This document shows positions 63,218-64,000 of a stretch of DNA of 64,000 nucleotides, piece after piece. The DNA comes from Lysobacter terrestris (GTDB taxonomy: Bacteria; Pseudomonadota; Gammaproteobacteria; Xanthomonadales; Xanthomonadaceae): the NCBI RefSeq assembly GCF_014489475.1, contig NZ_CP060820.1, positions 1,938,001 to 2,002,000 on the forward strand, written 5' to 3'. The position numbers and the translations under genes are program-made. The notes beneath the pieces are model-generated. The model was not told the origin of the DNA and made no database searches. It worked only from the letters and a program-made list of their open reading frames with translations. Numbering within the stretch: the first letter of the stretch is position 1; each line of letters begins with the position of its first letter.

Positions 63218-64000
63218 TCAGAGCGCGTAACCGAACTGCTGCTTGAACTGCTCGGCGAACTCTTCGTAATCGAAACGCTGGTTCTGCGTGCCCGGATGCT
63301 CGACCTTCAGCGCGCCCATCAGGTTGCCGATGCGGCCGATGGTCATCCAGTCGTAGCCCTTCTCGATGCCGAAGATCAGGCCCGCGCGGAAGGCGTCGCC
63401 GCAGCCGGTCGGGTCGGTGACGCGGCGCTCGTGCGCCGGCGGCACGTCGAAGGTCTTCTCCTTGGTGTGGATCAGCGCGCCCTTGGGGCCGCGCGTGGTG
63501 ATGTAGGCCTTCACCCGCGCGACGATATCCTGCTCGCTCCAGCCCGTGCGTTCCTGCAGCAGGTTGGATTCGTAGTCGTTGACGGTGACGTAGTCGGCCA
63601 GCTCGATGAAGTCGCGCAGTTCCTTGCCGTTGAACAGCGGCATTGCCTGGCCCGGGTCGAAGATGAAGGGAATGCCGGCGTCGGCGAATTCCTTCGCGTT
63701 CTGCAGCATGCCTTCGCGCCCGTCGGGGCTGACGATGCCGAAGCTCACGCCCGGCACGTCCTTCACGTGGTTCTCGTACGACCGCATCATCGCGCCCGGA
63801 TGGAAGGCGGTGATCTGGTTGTTGTCGTGGTCGGTGGTGATGAAGGCCTGCGGCGTGAACAGCTCGTCGATCACCTTCACGCGGTCCAGGGTGATGCCCT
63901 GTTCGCTGAACCAGTCGCGGTACGGGCCGAAGTCCTGGCCCACCGTCGCCATCGGGATCGGGTCGCCGCCGAGCAGCTTGAGGTTGTAGGCGATGTTGCC
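63218..64000 (-). CDS. PfkB-family adenosine kinase, C-terminal part
   Basis: The frame stays open to the last base of the window, so the N-terminus is beyond 64000; about 260 residues are seen. It begins with GNIAYNLKLLGGDPIPMATV, and has VNDYESNLLQERTGW and the catalytic PTGCGDAFRAG motif (Asp as base) typical of PfkB kinases. The AMMRSYENHV and ALIHTKEKTFDVPPA blocks fit bacterial adenosine kinase (adenosine + ATP to AMP) more than ribokinase. A terminator follows the stop codon. Confidence 0.88.
   Translation of the reverse strand, partial: GNIAYNLKLLGGDPIPMATVGQDFGPYRDWFSEQGITLDRVKVIDELFTPQAFITTDHDNNQITAFHPGAMMRSYENHVKDVPGVSFGIVSPDGREGMLQNAKEFADAGIPFIFDPGQAMPLFNGKELRDFIELADYVTVNDYESNLLQERTGWSEQDIVARVKAYITTRGPKGALIHTKEKTFDVPPAHERRVTDPTGCGDAFRAGLIFGIEKGYDWMTIGRIGNLMGALKVEHPGTQNQRFDYEEFAEQFKQQFGYAL

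Overview
The window is a high-GC chromosome segment from a gammaproteobacterium, most probably Xanthomonadaceae (Lysobacter/Luteimonas-like). The reasons are the protein sequences, the blocks algZ-algR-hemC and lptM-dapF-DUF484-xerC-hslVU, and the dense families of short palindromic intergenic repeats. It reads as ordinary core chromosome with one accessory island (about 44.7-50.3 kb). This placement is inference; no search was run.

Layout. 0-6.4 kb: cell-envelope genes, namely the end of an ArnT-like glycosyltransferase, a family 2 glycosyltransferase whose start looks frameshifted, a CDP-glycerol glycerophosphotransferase-like protein, two bacterial PH-domain membrane proteins, a lipid A acyltransferase and dtd. 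6.4-8.6 kb: rpoD and tRNA-Ile2(CAU). 8.7-13.2 kb: prpF, an SRPBCC protein and acnD (propionate / 2-methylcitrate catabolism). 13.5-15.7 kb: modABC molybdate importer, flanked by matching 94-bp repeat copies. 16-20.5 kb: a large Lhr-type helicase. 20.7-24.8 kb: esterase, AlgZ/AlgR two-component pair, hemC. 24.8-31.9 kb: a TPR-2OG oxygenase and a cytoplasmic molybdopterin oxidoreductase operon resembling SoeABC sulfite dehydrogenase, with an extra 70-residue membrane protein inside it. 32.2-38.9 kb: WYL regulator, two S9 oligopeptidases, DUF454 protein. 38.9-44 kb: lptM, dapF, DUF484, xerC, hslV, hslU.

Accessory island. Between a conserved unknown gene (44.26-44.74 kb) and a PEP-mutase-like gene (50.3-51.1 kb) lie a degenerate 22-bp tandem array, an orphan 103-residue protein, an MmeI-family restriction-methyltransferase, a membrane-anchored NERD nuclease-like protein overlapping it by 4 bp, and an HNH endonuclease. 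The methyltransferase/target-recognition half of the MmeI-like gene is strikingly AT-rich relative to its own ends, which suggests exchange of specificity. This is the best candidate for a little-described defence system.

51.4-64 kb: YegP, an RluA-type pseudouridine synthase, a secreted cupin, a YeaD-type mutarotase, a yeast-type cytosine deaminase, ubiE, a diguanylate cyclase, an M1 aminopeptidase lipoprotein, an alpha/beta hydrolase, a lipoprotein, a YbaK protein, a GH16-like secreted protein and the 3' part of an adenosine kinase gene.

Across the window, at least five families of short palindromic repeats fill most gaps; some supply stop codons, and one has entered a reading frame. Several genes (hemC, ubiE, lhr, lptM, probably the esterase) have a -10-like hexamer exactly six bases before the start codon, which implies leaderless mRNAs.
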